Assembly: GCF_007827045.1 (NCBI RefSeq)
Contig: NZ_RPFW01000001.1
Span: 1,216,519-1,280,518 of the forward strand
DNA from: Trebonia kvetii
GTDB lineage: Bacteria > Actinomycetota > Actinomycetes > Streptosporangiales > Streptosporangiaceae
Direction: 5' to 3'
DNA: 64,000 nt
Shown here in pieces: positions 1 through 8,060 of the stretch. The notes beneath the pieces were generated by a model that saw only the letters and a list, made by a program, of their open reading frames with translations, ran no database searches and was not told the origin of the DNA. Both the position numbers and the translations under genes were made by a program. Numbering within the stretch: position 1 is the stretch's first letter; every line of letters begins with the position of its first letter.

Positions 1-102
1 GACGAGGTGGCCGACATGGTGCTCCTGCTGGCGAGCGACATCACCGCCAACGTCACCGGCGCCGACATCCGCATCGACGGCGGCCTCGTCCCCACCTGGT
101 AA
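1..102 (+). CDS. SDR-family oxidoreductase, C-terminal end (partial)
   Basis: Open from the left edge to a TAA stop at 100-102, giving the last 33 residues of a protein whose start lies outside the window. The tail reads EVADMVLLLASD, then NVTGADIRIDGG. This is the usual C-terminus of classical short-chain dehydrogenases/reductases (residues lining the substrate pocket, then the 'TG..i.vDGG' closing strand). These enzymes use NAD(P)H to interconvert alcohols and ketones in the cytoplasm. The Rossmann motif and the Ser-Tyr-Lys triad are not visible, so the substrate cannot be inferred. The next gene starts 42 nt downstream on the same strand, behind a palindromic operator that could also serve autoregulation. 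Confidence 0.8.
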   Translation, partial: DEVADMVLLLASDITANVTGADIRIDGGLVPTW

Positions 103-117
103 CTCCCTCTTTAACTG

Positions 118-144
118 AAGTGTACGATACGGTATCGTACACTT
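118..144 (+). promoter_or_regulatory. Perfect palindromic operator abutting a TetR start
   Basis: A 27-bp perfect palindrome: 13-bp arms AAGTGTACGATAC and GTATCGTACACTT around one central G. It ends at the base before the ATG at 145. The half TATCGT (133-138) also sits 6 nt before the ATG, where a -10 hexamer of a leaderless mRNA would lie, and there is no ribosome binding site. A TetR dimer bound here would cover the promoter and the start. The site is seen directly; its role is inferred. Confidence 0.75.
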
Positions 145-552
145 ATGGCCCGGGGTGAAGTACGCGAGCGAGCGATTCGGGCCGCCGTCATCGAGTTGCT
201 CGGTGAGCTTGGCTATGCGGGCATGACGATGGACGCCGTCGCGGCGCGGGCGCACGCCAGCAAGACGACGATCCACCGGCGGTGGCCGGGCAAGCCGCAG
301 CTCGTCCTGGCCGCCGTGGACGGGTACGCGGCGGAGCGGCTGACGGCGGGGACCGACACCGGCAGCCTGCGGGGCGACCTGCTCGCGGTGCTCCAGGCGA
401 TGGCCGGGCACCTGACTTCCGAGTTCCTCGCCATGATGAGCTTGAGCGGTTTAACCGCCGGTTCGAGGCGCTGTTCAACGACGGCGACGCGGCCGGCATG
501 GCCGCCTGCTACACCGAGGACGCCCGGCTGCTCGCCGAGAACACCGAGCTGA
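145..552 (+). pseudogene. Truncated TetR-family regulator
   Basis: The first ~95 residues are a good TetR N-terminal domain: helix-turn-helix with GYAGMTMDAVAARA, then SKTTIHRRWPGKPQL, the usual recognition-helix and 'Y/W..F/WP.K..L' region. From about residue 98 (SEFLAMM, base ~430) the reading frame becomes Arg/Pro/Thr-rich without family resemblance and ends at 135 aa. TetR proteins are usually ~190-220 aa, so most of the ligand-binding domain is missing. The normal-looking protein continues in another frame as a SnoaL-like domain. A deletion fusing two neighbouring genes out of frame is the simplest reading. The truncated product might still bind the upstream palindrome, but dimerisation is doubtful. 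Confidence 0.7.
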
Positions 553-800
553 TCAGGGGCCGCGCGACCATCGAGCTGTTCTGGCGGCTCGCCATCGACC
601 GGGCCAGCGCGGCGGGCGCCATCAGAACCATCGCGACTGACGAGGTGGTGAGCGCGGGCGGCCTCGGGTACGTGCTCGGCACCGTCACGGTGCGCATCCC
701 TGGCGGGCCCACCCTGGTGACCAAGTACGCGACCGTCTGGCAGCGCGATGCTGACGGCCTTTGGCGGCTCGCCGTCGATTCATCGAGCCCGAATCCGCGC
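435..800 (+). pseudogene. SnoaL-like/DUF4440 domain fragment lacking its start
   Basis: In a frame different from the preceding TetR, about 120 codons read as a coherent NTF2-like fold: ELERFNRRFEALFNDGD, CYTEDARLLAEN, ELIRGRATIELFW, then LGTVTVRI and KYATVWQRDADGLWRLAVD. This is the signature of SnoaL-like/DUF4440 proteins (ketosteroid-isomerase-like cone fold). No ATG, GTG or TTG lies in frame near its beginning, so it has lost its start at the junction near 430-435. After AVDSSSPNP the frame runs on into an unrelated AT-richer inverted repeat without its own stop. It is therefore damaged at both ends. Confidence 0.65.
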
Positions 801-809
801 TTAGCCAGC

Positions 810-878
810 ACATGTACTGATTTTGGTAGGACAATCGGTTCAAAAGTGCCGGATCTTTGCCTCAAAAGCAGTACATGT
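810..878. repeat. 69-bp MITE-like element with 16-bp inverted termini
   Basis: ACATGTACTGATTTTG (810-825) and CAAAAGCAGTACATGT (863-878) are inverted copies with one mismatch. They flank 37 bp of DNA that is AT-richer than the surroundings. The element lies exactly where the SnoaL-like frame loses its natural end. It encodes nothing. It could be a miniature inverted-repeat element, an insertion-sequence remnant, or a terminator-like hairpin for the converging mocR-like gene. No target-site duplication is evident. Confidence 0.55.
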
Positions 879-906
879 TCTTTCCGAGGGGCGAACGGAA
901 GGGCGA

Positions 907-2349
907 TTAGCCGACTCGCCCGATCGCGGCGGAAAGGGACGCCACCCCCGCGGCTACCTCGTGGTCGGCCAGGTTGCCGTACCCGATGACCAGCCCCGGC
1001 TCGCCGCGGCGGACCTGGTACCTGGAGATGCTGACCACGTGGACGCCGAGCCGGGCCGCGTGCCGCTGCACGGCGTCACCGTCGAGGCCGGGGCCGAGGC
1101 TCGCGACGAGATGCAGCCCGGCGGGAATTCCGGACACCGACGCATCGGGCAGCCGACCGGCGAGTTCGCGCACCACGGCGTCCCGGCGCTCGCGGTAGCG
1201 CTTGCGCGCGGCGCGCAGGTGACGGTCGTAGGAGCCGGCCCGCAGGAACGAGGCGAACGCCAGCTGGTCCAGGACCGGGGGCGGAGCGGCGTCGCGCAGC
1301 AGCGGAGTCCACCGGGGCGGTGCGACCATCCAGCCGATGCCGACCGCCGGCGACAGCGTCTTGCTGACCGAGCCGACGAGCGTGACCGCCCAGGGCGCGG
1401 CGCCTTGCAGCGTCGCGACGGCCCGGCGGTCGTAGCGGAACTCGGCGTCGTAATCATCCTCGACAAGGAGCCCGCCGGTTCGCCGCGCCCAGTCGAGCAG
1501 CTCGTGCCGCCTGGCAGGCGACAGCACCGCACCGGACGGAAACTGATGGGCGGGGGTGAGGATGACCCCGCCGACATCGCGCAGGCCGGCGAGCAGGTCG
1601 GCGCGAAGTCCCTGCTCATCGACGGGAACAGGGACGACGGCCAGCCCCGCGGCCGCCGCCACCTCCCTGACCCGCTGCCAGCCGGGATCCTCCACCGCGA
1701 CGGCCGTCGCTCCCTCCCGGGCCAGCGCACGGCAGATGCGGGCGATGCCTTCGGTGGCGCTGCCGCAGACGGTCAGCGCGCCGGGGCCGACGGCCGCGCC
1801 GCGGACCCGGGCGAGGTACTCGGCAAGCGCCTCGCGCAGCACCGGATGGCCAGCGGGATCGCGGTACCCGAGGTCGGCGGTGGTCAGGCCGGCCGCCGCG
1901 GCCCGGATGGCACCGGCCCACCGTGCGACGGGAAACAGCCGGAGGTCGGGCAGCCCGGGCGCCATGTCGATGCTTGCCGCTCGCGCTGTCGGCGCCGGGC
2001 CGGGCCGGGTGCGGCCGCTCGCCGTCCCCGTACGGCCTGCGCCGCCTGCCTCACTGGTACCGCTCGCCCCGGCGAGCGGCCGGACGCTGGTGCCGGAGCC
2101 GGTCCTGGTCTCCAGGTAGCCGGCGGTCACCAGCTCGGCGTACGCCTGCGTCACCACCCAGCGGGAACATCCGAGTTCGGCGGCCAGCACGCGGCTCGGC
2201 GGCAGCAGCGAGTCCTGCCGCAGCCGCCCGTCACGGATCGCGGCACGCAGCGCACCGGCCAGCCTGGCGTGCAGCGGGCCGTGCCCGTCCAGGTCAAGCA
2301 GCATGCTCGCGGGCGAATCGTACCTAGAATTGGACTGGGAATCCCGCAT
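907..2349 (-). CDS. MocR/PdxR-family GntR-aminotransferase regulator
   Basis: 480 aa. Residues ~25-90 form a GntR-type winged helix (LHARLAGALRAAIRDGRL, LPPSRVLAAELGCSR, YLETRTGSGTSV). After a Gly/Thr/Ala-rich linker, ~130-480 form a fold-type I aminotransferase-like domain with EDDYDAEFRY (297-306) and the PLP-lysine motif GSVSK (Lys330). Proteins of this family sense PLP or an amino compound and usually control a neighbouring gene, often activating vitamin B6 or GABA metabolism. Here the divergent neighbour is an aldo-keto reductase, which is a plausible target. The start at 2349 gives a normal family N-terminus and is 46 bp from the neighbour's ATG. The effector is unknown. Confidence 0.88.
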   Translation of the reverse strand: MRDSQSNSRYDSPASMLLDLDGHGPLHARLAGALRAAIRDGRLRQDSLLPPSRVLAAELGCSRWVVTQAYAELVTAGYLETRTGSGTSVRPLAGASGTSEAGGAGRTGTASGRTRPGPAPTARAASIDMAPGLPDLRLFPVARWAGAIRAAAAGLTTADLGYRDPAGHPVLREALAEYLARVRGAAVGPGALTVCGSATEGIARICRALAREGATAVAVEDPGWQRVREVAAAAGLAVVPVPVDEQGLRADLLAGLRDVGGVILTPAHQFPSGAVLSPARRHELLDWARRTGGLLVEDDYDAEFRYDRRAVATLQGAAPWAVTLVGSVSKTLSPAVGIGWMVAPPRWTPLLRDAAPPPVLDQLAFASFLRAGSYDRHLRAARKRYRERRDAVVRELAGRLPDASVSGIPAGLHLVASLGPGLDGDAVQRHAARLGVHVVSISRYQVRRGEPGLVIGYGNLADHEVAAGVASLSAAIGRVG

Positions 2350-2389
2350 GGAATTGGATCGTATCGCCGTACCCTTGTCCCGTTACCTT
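2327..2389. promoter_or_regulatory. Divergent control region with direct repeats
   Basis: GAATTGGA occurs at 2327-2334 and 2351-2358 in the same orientation, 24 bp apart, at the 5' end of the MocR-like gene and in front of the aldo-keto reductase. MocR/PdxR proteins commonly bind direct repeats between divergent genes. TACCTT (2384-2389) lies 6 nt before the ATG at 2396 and may be a leaderless -10. The repeats are seen; the function is inferred. Confidence 0.4.
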
Positions 2390-2395
2390 GAGGCC

Positions 2396-3352
2396 ATGCG
2401 CACACGCACCCTCAGCGACGGCCGAGTCAGCCTCCGGGTGAGCGAGCTCTGTCTCGGCACCATGTACTTCGGCTACCGGACACCGGAAGCCGTCGCCTTC
2501 GACATCCTCGACCGGTTCCTCGACGCGGGCGGCAACTTCCTCGACACCGCCAACTGCTACGGCCAGTGGCACGGCGACGCCGGCGAGAGCGAACGCGTCC
2601 TCGGCCGCTGGATGAAGTCCCGCGGTGTCGCCGGCCAGATGGTCGTCGCCACCAAGGTCGGAGCGCGCACCACCGTTGCGGGCAACCCCGACGCGCGGCT
2701 TTGGCAGGGATTCGGGTCCCGGGCGATCCTCGCGGACGCGGACCTCAGCAGGCGCAACCTCGGCGTCGACCGGCTGGATCTCTACTACGCGCACATCGAC
2801 GACAGAGACACCCTGCTCGAGGAGACCGTGAACGCGTTCGCTGGCCTCGCCGAGCGCGGCACGGTGGGCCTGCTCGGCGCGAGCAACACCGCGACCTGGC
2901 GGATCGAGCGGGCCAGGGGGCTCGCGCAGCGCCGTCCCTCGTACAGCTGCGTGCAGCAGCGGTACACCTACCTGCCCGCCCTGCAGGGCCCCGGCGAGTT
3001 CGACATGATCAGCGAGGAACTGAAAGACTACGCAGCCGCGGAGAACCTCACGCTGTTCGCCTACTCCCCGCTGCTCGGCGGCGCCTACTGCGATCCGGAC
3101 AAGCCGCTGCCCGCGGCCTACGATCACCCGACCGCGCAGGCCCGGCTTGCCGCCCTGTACGAGGTCGCCGCGCAACTCGACGCCAGCGCCAACCAGGTGG
3201 TGCTCGCCTGGCTGCTGCACGAGGACCGGCCCGTCATCCCCATCCCCGGTGTGAGCAGCGTCGCCCAGCTCGAGGAGACTCTCGCCGCGACCGAGCTCAA
3301 GCTGGACGACTCGCAGCTCGCGCGCCTGGCGGGGGCCGGCGTGCAGTGCTGA
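2396..3352 (+). CDS. Aldo/keto reductase
   Basis: 318 aa from the ATG at 2396. An upstream in-frame ATG at 2303 would add a non-homologous 31-residue leader and is rejected. Family motifs run in order: ELCLGTMYFG, FLDTANCYG (Asp50, Tyr55), VVATKVGA (Lys87), LDLYYAHIDD (His133), GLLGASNTA, and a C-terminal ANQVVLAWLLHEDRPVIPIPGVSS that binds the NADPH phosphate. All four catalytic residues (Asp-Tyr-Lys-His) are present. It should be a cytoplasmic NADPH-dependent reductase of aldehydes or ketones. Divergent to the MocR-like regulator and probably controlled by it. The stop lies in a short tandem repeat shared with the converging hemerythrin gene. Confidence 0.9.
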   Translation: MRTRTLSDGRVSLRVSELCLGTMYFGYRTPEAVAFDILDRFLDAGGNFLDTANCYGQWHGDAGESERVLGRWMKSRGVAGQMVVATKVGARTTVAGNPDARLWQGFGSRAILADADLSRRNLGVDRLDLYYAHIDDRDTLLEETVNAFAGLAERGTVGLLGASNTATWRIERARGLAQRRPSYSCVQQRYTYLPALQGPGEFDMISEELKDYAAAENLTLFAYSPLLGGAYCDPDKPLPAAYDHPTAQARLAALYEVAAQLDASANQVVLAWLLHEDRPVIPIPGVSSVAQLEETLAATELKLDDSQLARLAGAGVQC

Positions 3353-3384
3353 TCAACACGAGCTGATCAACACGTGCTGATCAG
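3349..3384. repeat. Short tandem repeat spanning two convergent stop codons
   Basis: CTGATCAACACG occurs at 3349-3360 and 3363-3374, followed by CTGATCAG at 3377-3384 (14-bp period). The stop of the aldo-keto reductase (3350-3352) and that of the hemerythrin gene (3381-3383) both lie in repeat units. Confidence 0.7.
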
Positions 3385-4016
3385 CCGGCGGCGTTCCATA
3401 CGTCGAGCGCGGCGTACCGCGGGCCCCACTGCTCGCGGTACGCCGCTAGCAGGTGCGGCGGAAACTTGCCGAGCACGTCGTCGAGTGTCTGCTGGCTCGC
3501 GTCGGCGAGCAGCCATGGCATGTAGGTGGGCGCGTCGGGGCCGATCCGGTCGGCGTGGATCTGCGCGAAGCGCTGCCACTGCTGCGGGGTCAGTGACACA
3601 TCGATCAGCGGCAGCCCGTCGGTTTCCTCATGCCGTAGGTGCGCGGAGAGCTTGACCGTCAGCTCGTCCACGATGCCGCCGAACCGCTCATGGCCGTAGT
3701 CCCGGTCCGCCGCGGCCGCGTCGATGGCGGCGAGCAGCGGCTCGATGACCGCGTGCTCGGCCTCAAGCTCGTCGGCAAGCGAGAGCCGCGCGCCGTTCCC
3801 GGTCACCGCGCCGCGCAGGTCGGGCCACAGCACGTCGTCTTCCGTCGTGTGGTGGACGATCAGGAACTTCTTGAACAGCTCCCAGCCCAGCGAGGCCTGC
3901 AGCAGCTTCGCCGGATTGTCGTCGGGCCGCCTGGTGAACCGGGCGATCTGCACCAGCTGCCTGCGCAGCGCGTCGTGCATCGCGAACATCATGCTCATGT
4001 CGAGCTGGAATTCCAT
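3381..4016 (-). CDS. Hemerythrin HHE-domain protein
   Basis: 211 aa from ATG 4016, which is preceded by GGAGG at a good distance; an upstream in-frame start at 4094 lacks this. The iron-ligand pattern of a bacterial hemerythrin-like four-helix bundle is complete: His14 (MHDALRR), His55-His56 with Glu59 (VHHTTED), His88/Glu92 (EHAVIE), and His126/His129/Glu130 (HLRHEE). Such proteins bind a diiron centre and serve O2/NO sensing, iron handling or redox protection in the cytoplasm. A promoter with consensus-like -35 and -10 lies 50-80 bp upstream. Divergent to a TetR gene starting at 4155, which may regulate it. Confidence 0.88.
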   Translation of the reverse strand: MEFQLDMSMMFAMHDALRRQLVQIARFTRRPDDNPAKLLQASLGWELFKKFLIVHHTTEDDVLWPDLRGAVTGNGARLSLADELEAEHAVIEPLLAAIDAAAADRDYGHERFGGIVDELTVKLSAHLRHEETDGLPLIDVSLTPQQWQRFAQIHADRIGPDAPTYMPWLLADASQQTLDDVLGKFPPHLLAAYREQWGPRYAALDVWNAAG

Positions 4017-4064
4017 GGCTCCTCCTTGACTCACAGGCTCAGACCCTAATCTGACGCTAAGACC

Positions 4065-4094
4065 ATAATGAATCTCAGACTCATTTGTTGTCAA
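4065..4094 (-). promoter_or_regulatory. Sigma-70-type promoter of the hemerythrin gene
   Basis: Read on the minus strand, TTGACA (4094-4089) and CATTAT (4070-4065) are separated by 18 nt. This is a near-consensus -35/-10 pair placing the start of transcription about 40 nt before the ATG. The transcribed leader contains repeated GACTCA/CTCAGAC words that could be part of a regulator site. Confidence 0.6.
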
Positions 4095-4154
4095 GGGTCA
4101 AGTAGAACGTGGGTTCTTTCGGTCATGGGGTCCGGATCAGCTATGATGCGCGGC

Positions 4155-4787
4155 ATGACCATCCCGGAGACCGACCGTTCGCTGCCGCTGCGCGAGCGGA
4201 AGAAGCTGCGGAACCGGCGCGCGCTCGCGGAGGCGGCGCTCCGCCTGTTCACCGCCAAGGGGTTCGAAGGAACCACGCTCGAGGAGCTGGCGGACGCCGC
4301 CGACGTCTCCAAGAGCACGTTCTCCCGGATCTTCCCCGCCAAGGAGGCCGCGGGGATCGAGGCGGAGGCGGAGCTATGGACGGCGTTCCTCGCCGCGCTC
4401 GACGAGCGCGAACTGTCCGGGGTGCTCTTCGGTGAGCTGCACCGGGCCCTGGCGGACGCCGTCACCGGGCTCGACGCCGACTGGGACCAGCGGTTCATCG
4501 ACACCCGGCGCATGGTGGCGAACGAGCCCGCGCTGCTGCGGTACGTGGAGCACTACCGGGCCGGCGTCAAGGACGAACTGGCCCAGCACCTCGCCGCCAA
4601 GCTCGCGCTGGACGCCGACGACCTGCGGTTGCGCACCCTGGTGGAGCTCACCATCCTGGCCTGGAGCGTGTCGGGCCGGCACTGGGTGTACAACGGGGGC
4701 CGGGGCGGGCGCAAGGCGCTGCTCAGCCGGCTTGACGGCGCGATCGAGGCCATCCCCGCCAGCCTCGGCATGACCGCGCCCGGCTAG
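4155..4787 (+). CDS. TetR-family transcriptional regulator
   Basis: 210 aa. The N-terminal helix-turn-helix spans ~15-60 (RNRRALAEAALRLFTAKGF, TTLEELADAADVSKSTFSRIFPAKEAA), followed by an all-helical ligand/dimerisation domain. The start at 4155 is favoured because TATGAT (4142-4147) lies 7 nt upstream, consistent with a leaderless mRNA; the ORF extends further upstream but into the promoter region. Divergent from the hemerythrin gene, 138 bp start to start, so it may repress that gene and itself. Ligand unknown. Confidence 0.85.
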   Translation: MTIPETDRSLPLRERKKLRNRRALAEAALRLFTAKGFEGTTLEELADAADVSKSTFSRIFPAKEAAGIEAEAELWTAFLAALDERELSGVLFGELHRALADAVTGLDADWDQRFIDTRRMVANEPALLRYVEHYRAGVKDELAQHLAAKLALDADDLRLRTLVELTILAWSVSGRHWVYNGGRGGRKALLSRLDGAIEAIPASLGMTAPG

Positions 4788-4815
4788 CCGCCCGCCTAGC
4801 CGCGGGGCGAGGCCG

Positions 4816-5322
4816 TCAGGCTTCGGCGCGCGCCTTGATCTGCCCGAGGGTGGCGGTCATGTTGCGCTCGAACTCGCGCAACCGCACGAACACGATCTTC
4901 TGCTCCTTGTCCGGCATCTGGTCGATCGCGAACGACAGGCCCGAGCGGGCAGGCCCCAGCTGCATCCACTCAGACAGCTCGGTCCCGCCATCCTTCGGCT
5001 CAAGCCGGAACCGCCACCGCGCGGCCGGGTCGGCGGGGTCCCCCACCGCCCAGCCGAACACCCGCTCCGGTTCGAACTCGGTCACCTGCGAGGTGGTCTC
5101 CCATTCGCCGAGCGCCTCGTGGCGGCTGCGACCGGTGAACCGGGCGCCCGCCGACGGCCCGGCCACGCCGTCAAGCCAGCGCACCGACTGCAGTTCTGAG
5201 CTCATGACGGGCATCAGCTCGATGTCCGACACCAGCTCCCAGACCCGGCCGGGCGGAGCACCGATCCAGGTCCGCACCTCAACCGTGGGCTTGTCCGCGT
5301 AGCGCGCTCCCGTCCACTCCAT
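4816..5322 (-). CDS. SRPBCC-family (polyketide cyclase/START-like) protein
   Basis: 168 aa from ATG 5322, which has GGGGAGG about 9 nt upstream; ATG 5340 in the same frame is a possible alternative. The sequence begins with the typical first strand (PTVEVRTWIGAPPGRVWELVSDIE) and continues with GARFTGRSRH, WETTSQVTEFEPERVFGWAV and WRFRLEPKDGGTELSEWM. This is the alternating strand pattern of the helix-grip hydrophobic pocket. Members bind lipids or polyketides or act in stress responses. No catalytic residues can be assigned. Convergent with the TetR gene and divergent from an LLM oxidoreductase. Confidence 0.82.
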   Translation of the reverse strand: MEWTGARYADKPTVEVRTWIGAPPGRVWELVSDIELMPVMSSELQSVRWLDGVAGPSAGARFTGRSRHEALGEWETTSQVTEFEPERVFGWAVGDPADPAARWRFRLEPKDGGTELSEWMQLGPARSGLSFAIDQMPDKEQKIVFVRLREFERNMTATLGQIKARAEA

Positions 5323-5378
5323 GCCGGCCAGCCTCCCCATACTGGACTCACCGTGTCAACCGAGGAGGGGTCTAAGCC

Positions 5379-6416
5379 ATGACGCTGACGGTCGGACTGT
5401 CGGTGAATCCCCAGGAGCCGGATTGGCTGGAACTGGCCCGCGAGGCCGAGCGGGTCGGGGTGGACTCGATCTGGATGCCCGAGTTCTGGGCGTACGACGC
5501 GTTCACGCCGCTCGCTGCGATCGCGGCTCGCACGCAGCGGGTGTGCCTCGCCACCGGCATCGCGCAGCTCGGGGCGCGGACTCCCGCGATGCTCGCCATG
5601 TCCGCGATGAGCCTGCAGCACATCTCGGCCGGCCGGTTCGTGCTGGGGATCGGGGCGAGCGGCCCGCAGGTGATGGAGGGCTGGCATGGCACCGAGTTCT
5701 CCCGGCCGGTGCGCAGGACCAGGGAGACAATTGAGATCATCCGCATGATCGCCGCGGGCGAGCGGCTGAGTTATTCCGGCGAGGTGTACCGGCTTCCGCT
5801 GCCCGGCAGCGAGGGGGTGGCCATCAGGTCCCGCGCCGAGCCCTGCCTCATCCCCATCTACATCGCGGCGCTCGGGCCGGCGAACCTCGCGCTCACCGGT
5901 GAGCTGGCCGACGGGTGGATCGGCAACTCGTTCTTCACCGAGTCCGCCGATGCGTTCTTCGCACCGCTCGGCGCGGCGGCGCGGCAGGCCGGGCGGTCCC
6001 TGTCCGACCTGGACCTGGTGGTCGCGGTGAGCCTGGAGTTCACCGAGGACATCGAGGCGGCCGGGCGGCGCCATGCCGACGGGTACGCGTTCACCTTCGG
6101 CGCCATGGGATCGCGGGGCAGCAATTTCTACAACAACGCCTTCGCCAGGCAGGGCTTCGGCGACGACGTGGCCGAGGTGCAGCGGCTGTGGGCCGAGGGC
6201 GACCGGACGGCCGCCGCCGCCCGGGTGCCGATCGAGATCGGCCTTGGCACCAACCTGATCGGACCGCCTGACGTGGTCCGCGAGCGGCTGCGCGCCTACC
6301 GCGACTGCGGTGTCACGACGCTGCGGGTCAGCCTGGTGGGCGACGATCTGCGAGAACGCGTCGCGGCCCTGGGAATCCTGGTCGACCTAGTCAAGGACGC
6401 AAACGTCACGGATTGA
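5379..6416 (+). CDS. LLM-class (F420-type) oxidoreductase
   Basis: 345 aa, start ATG 5379 with GAGGAGGGG 8 nt upstream. Begins MTLTVGLSVNPQ and contains AREAERVGVDSIWMPEFW, TGIAQLGARTPAMLAM, LQHISAGRFVLGIGASGPQV and the long loop with FSRPVRRTRE. This is the TIM-barrel pattern of luciferase-like monooxygenase-fold proteins, in the branch typical of F420-dependent enzymes of actinomycetes. It should bind F420 (or FMN) and reduce or oxidise a small organic substrate in the cytoplasm; the substrate cannot be deduced. It stands alone on its strand and is divergent from an SRPBCC gene. Confidence 0.88.
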   Translation: MTLTVGLSVNPQEPDWLELAREAERVGVDSIWMPEFWAYDAFTPLAAIAARTQRVCLATGIAQLGARTPAMLAMSAMSLQHISAGRFVLGIGASGPQVMEGWHGTEFSRPVRRTRETIEIIRMIAAGERLSYSGEVYRLPLPGSEGVAIRSRAEPCLIPIYIAALGPANLALTGELADGWIGNSFFTESADAFFAPLGAAARQAGRSLSDLDLVVAVSLEFTEDIEAAGRRHADGYAFTFGAMGSRGSNFYNNAFARQGFGDDVAEVQRLWAEGDRTAAAARVPIEIGLGTNLIGPPDVVRERLRAYRDCGVTTLRVSLVGDDLRERVAALGILVDLVKDANVTD

Positions 6417-6465
6417 CGGCCGATGTCCATCGTGCGTCGATCAGCCATCATTAAGAGTTTGATAA

Positions 6466-8031
6466 GTGCGCGCTGATAGCTTCCTTAGCGTGCACCGGCA
6501 GGCCGAGATCGGCTACGACGATGTCCCGGAATCCGGCGGAGGCCGGACGCGCACCGGGAAGCTGGCGGTTCGCCTTATCATCGCCCTCGTTGTGGGGACT
6601 GCGGCCGGACTGGCCATCATGCTGCAGGTCAAGGGCTGGGGCACCCTTATCAGCGAGACTGGCGGTTCCTGCGGAACCAGCGACCAGGGTGTGTCCTACG
6701 GCGCGTGCCCGCGCGGAATCGCCCCGGCGCTTGTCACCTCGTTCCTCATCGGCATCCCCGCCGTGCCCGCGGCCCTTGTCCTGGTGTTCAGGAAGGGGTG
6801 GGCGCGGCGCGGCTTCCTCGCCGTCGGCGTTGCCTGCGGGCTGTTCGCCGGTCAGTCCCTGTTCGCGGTGTGGCATGGCGCCGACCTGACCGTGGCCTGG
6901 GTCGCGCCCGGTGACAGCTCGCCGGAACTGACCACCGTCGGCGCGTGGACCAGCGGGCAGTCGCTGATCCGGGTCCGCGTCGACGAGGCCGTCAGCTACG
7001 ACGCCGCGACCGGCCGGCGGCAGTGGGCGCTGACGATGCCCGGCATCGACGTCGCGTGCGGCGTGAGCGGGACAAGCTCGGACACCACGCTCGGGCTCAT
7101 CGGATACGGTCAGGACTCGACGGACTGCGGCAACGTGATGGCCGTCGATCTCCGCACCGGCCGGCGGCTCTGGTCGGACCCGGTAAAGGACCCCCACACC
7201 GGCAGCGAGCCGACGGGCGAACTGGCTGTCGCCTCGGGTACCGCGATCGTGCTGACCGACGACGGGATCGCCGGGGTGAACGGGCAGGACGGCGTGCAAA
7301 AGTGGACGCTCGCGCCGCCCGCAGAATGCAGCTTCCAGCAGCTCGCGGCGTCAGGCGGGAGCGTCGTCGCCATAGCGGGCTGCAACTCCGCCTATTACGT
7401 GGTGAGCCTCGACGCCGCGACAGGCAAGGCAGCCTGGCGGTACCACGTCACCGAGCCGACGAATAGCTACCAGTATCAGATCCTGTCGACGAGCCCGGTC
7501 GTCGTTAGCGACGCCCTTTCCGGACCGCGCGGCACGTCCAAGGTCCGGGTTTTCGGCGCGGACGGCACCGTGACCTCTTCCTTCAGCGTGTCGGGCATCC
7601 CGCTGCGGGGCGGCACCGTGGCACTCGCCACCGGATCGACCGACGGCTTCGGCGTGACGGCGGTGGTGACCGGCGGAATGCTCATCGGCCTCACCGACGG
7701 CTATGGCGGCACTACCGCATTCGTCGGATACCGGCTCGCCGACGGCAAGCGGCTGTGGCTGACAGCCACGCCAGATGAGGTGCACGACCTGACGCTCAGC
7801 GGCGGCCACCTGGTCTTTGTCGATGAGTCTGACCCCACGTACTCCCTGGAGGAGGCCGACGTCGCGACGGGCGCCGTTCGTTCGCTCGGCTACTTCAGCC
7901 AGGCGATCCTGCAGACGGAGCAGTCCGGCCTGTTCGCGTCCGGCGGTAACTACCTGATCGTCAACCAGAGCAGCGACAGCTCAGGCGAGCCGCCGGTCGC
8001 CGCGATCACGGCTCCGGCCACCCCAGGCTGA
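6466..8031 (+). CDS. Membrane-anchored PQQ-like beta-propeller protein
   Basis: 521 aa from GTG 6466; GTG 6490 is a possible alternative. The N-terminal third has three hydrophobic segments (about 33-52, 84-106 and 112-130). The rest is a repeated propeller pattern: 'V..YDAATGRRQW', 'MAVDLRTGRRLW', 'VSLDAATGKAAWRY', 'YRLADGKRLWLT'. These are PQQ/WD-like blades with the conserved Trp ending each repeat. The propeller is predicted outside the membrane. No PQQ-dependent dehydrogenase active site is visible, so binding or scaffolding is more likely than catalysis. Two further secreted proteins with similar repeats occur at 36.5 kb and 48.2 kb. Confidence 0.75.
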   Translation: MRADSFLSVHRQAEIGYDDVPESGGGRTRTGKLAVRLIIALVVGTAAGLAIMLQVKGWGTLISETGGSCGTSDQGVSYGACPRGIAPALVTSFLIGIPAVPAALVLVFRKGWARRGFLAVGVACGLFAGQSLFAVWHGADLTVAWVAPGDSSPELTTVGAWTSGQSLIRVRVDEAVSYDAATGRRQWALTMPGIDVACGVSGTSSDTTLGLIGYGQDSTDCGNVMAVDLRTGRRLWSDPVKDPHTGSEPTGELAVASGTAIVLTDDGIAGVNGQDGVQKWTLAPPAECSFQQLAASGGSVVAIAGCNSAYYVVSLDAATGKAAWRYHVTEPTNSYQYQILSTSPVVVSDALSGPRGTSKVRVFGADGTVTSSFSVSGIPLRGGTVALATGSTDGFGVTAVVTGGMLIGLTDGYGGTTAFVGYRLADGKRLWLTATPDEVHDLTLSGGHLVFVDESDPTYSLEEADVATGAVRSLGYFSQAILQTEQSGLFASGGNYLIVNQSSDSSGEPPVAAITAPATPG

Positions 8032-8060
8032 CAGGCCGTCAGGAAAAGGTTCTCGGGACG

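Noticed and set aside
823..2391. 522-codon plus-strand frame
   Set aside because: Antisense to the MocR-like gene, with low-complexity Arg/Gly/Pro composition and no family features.
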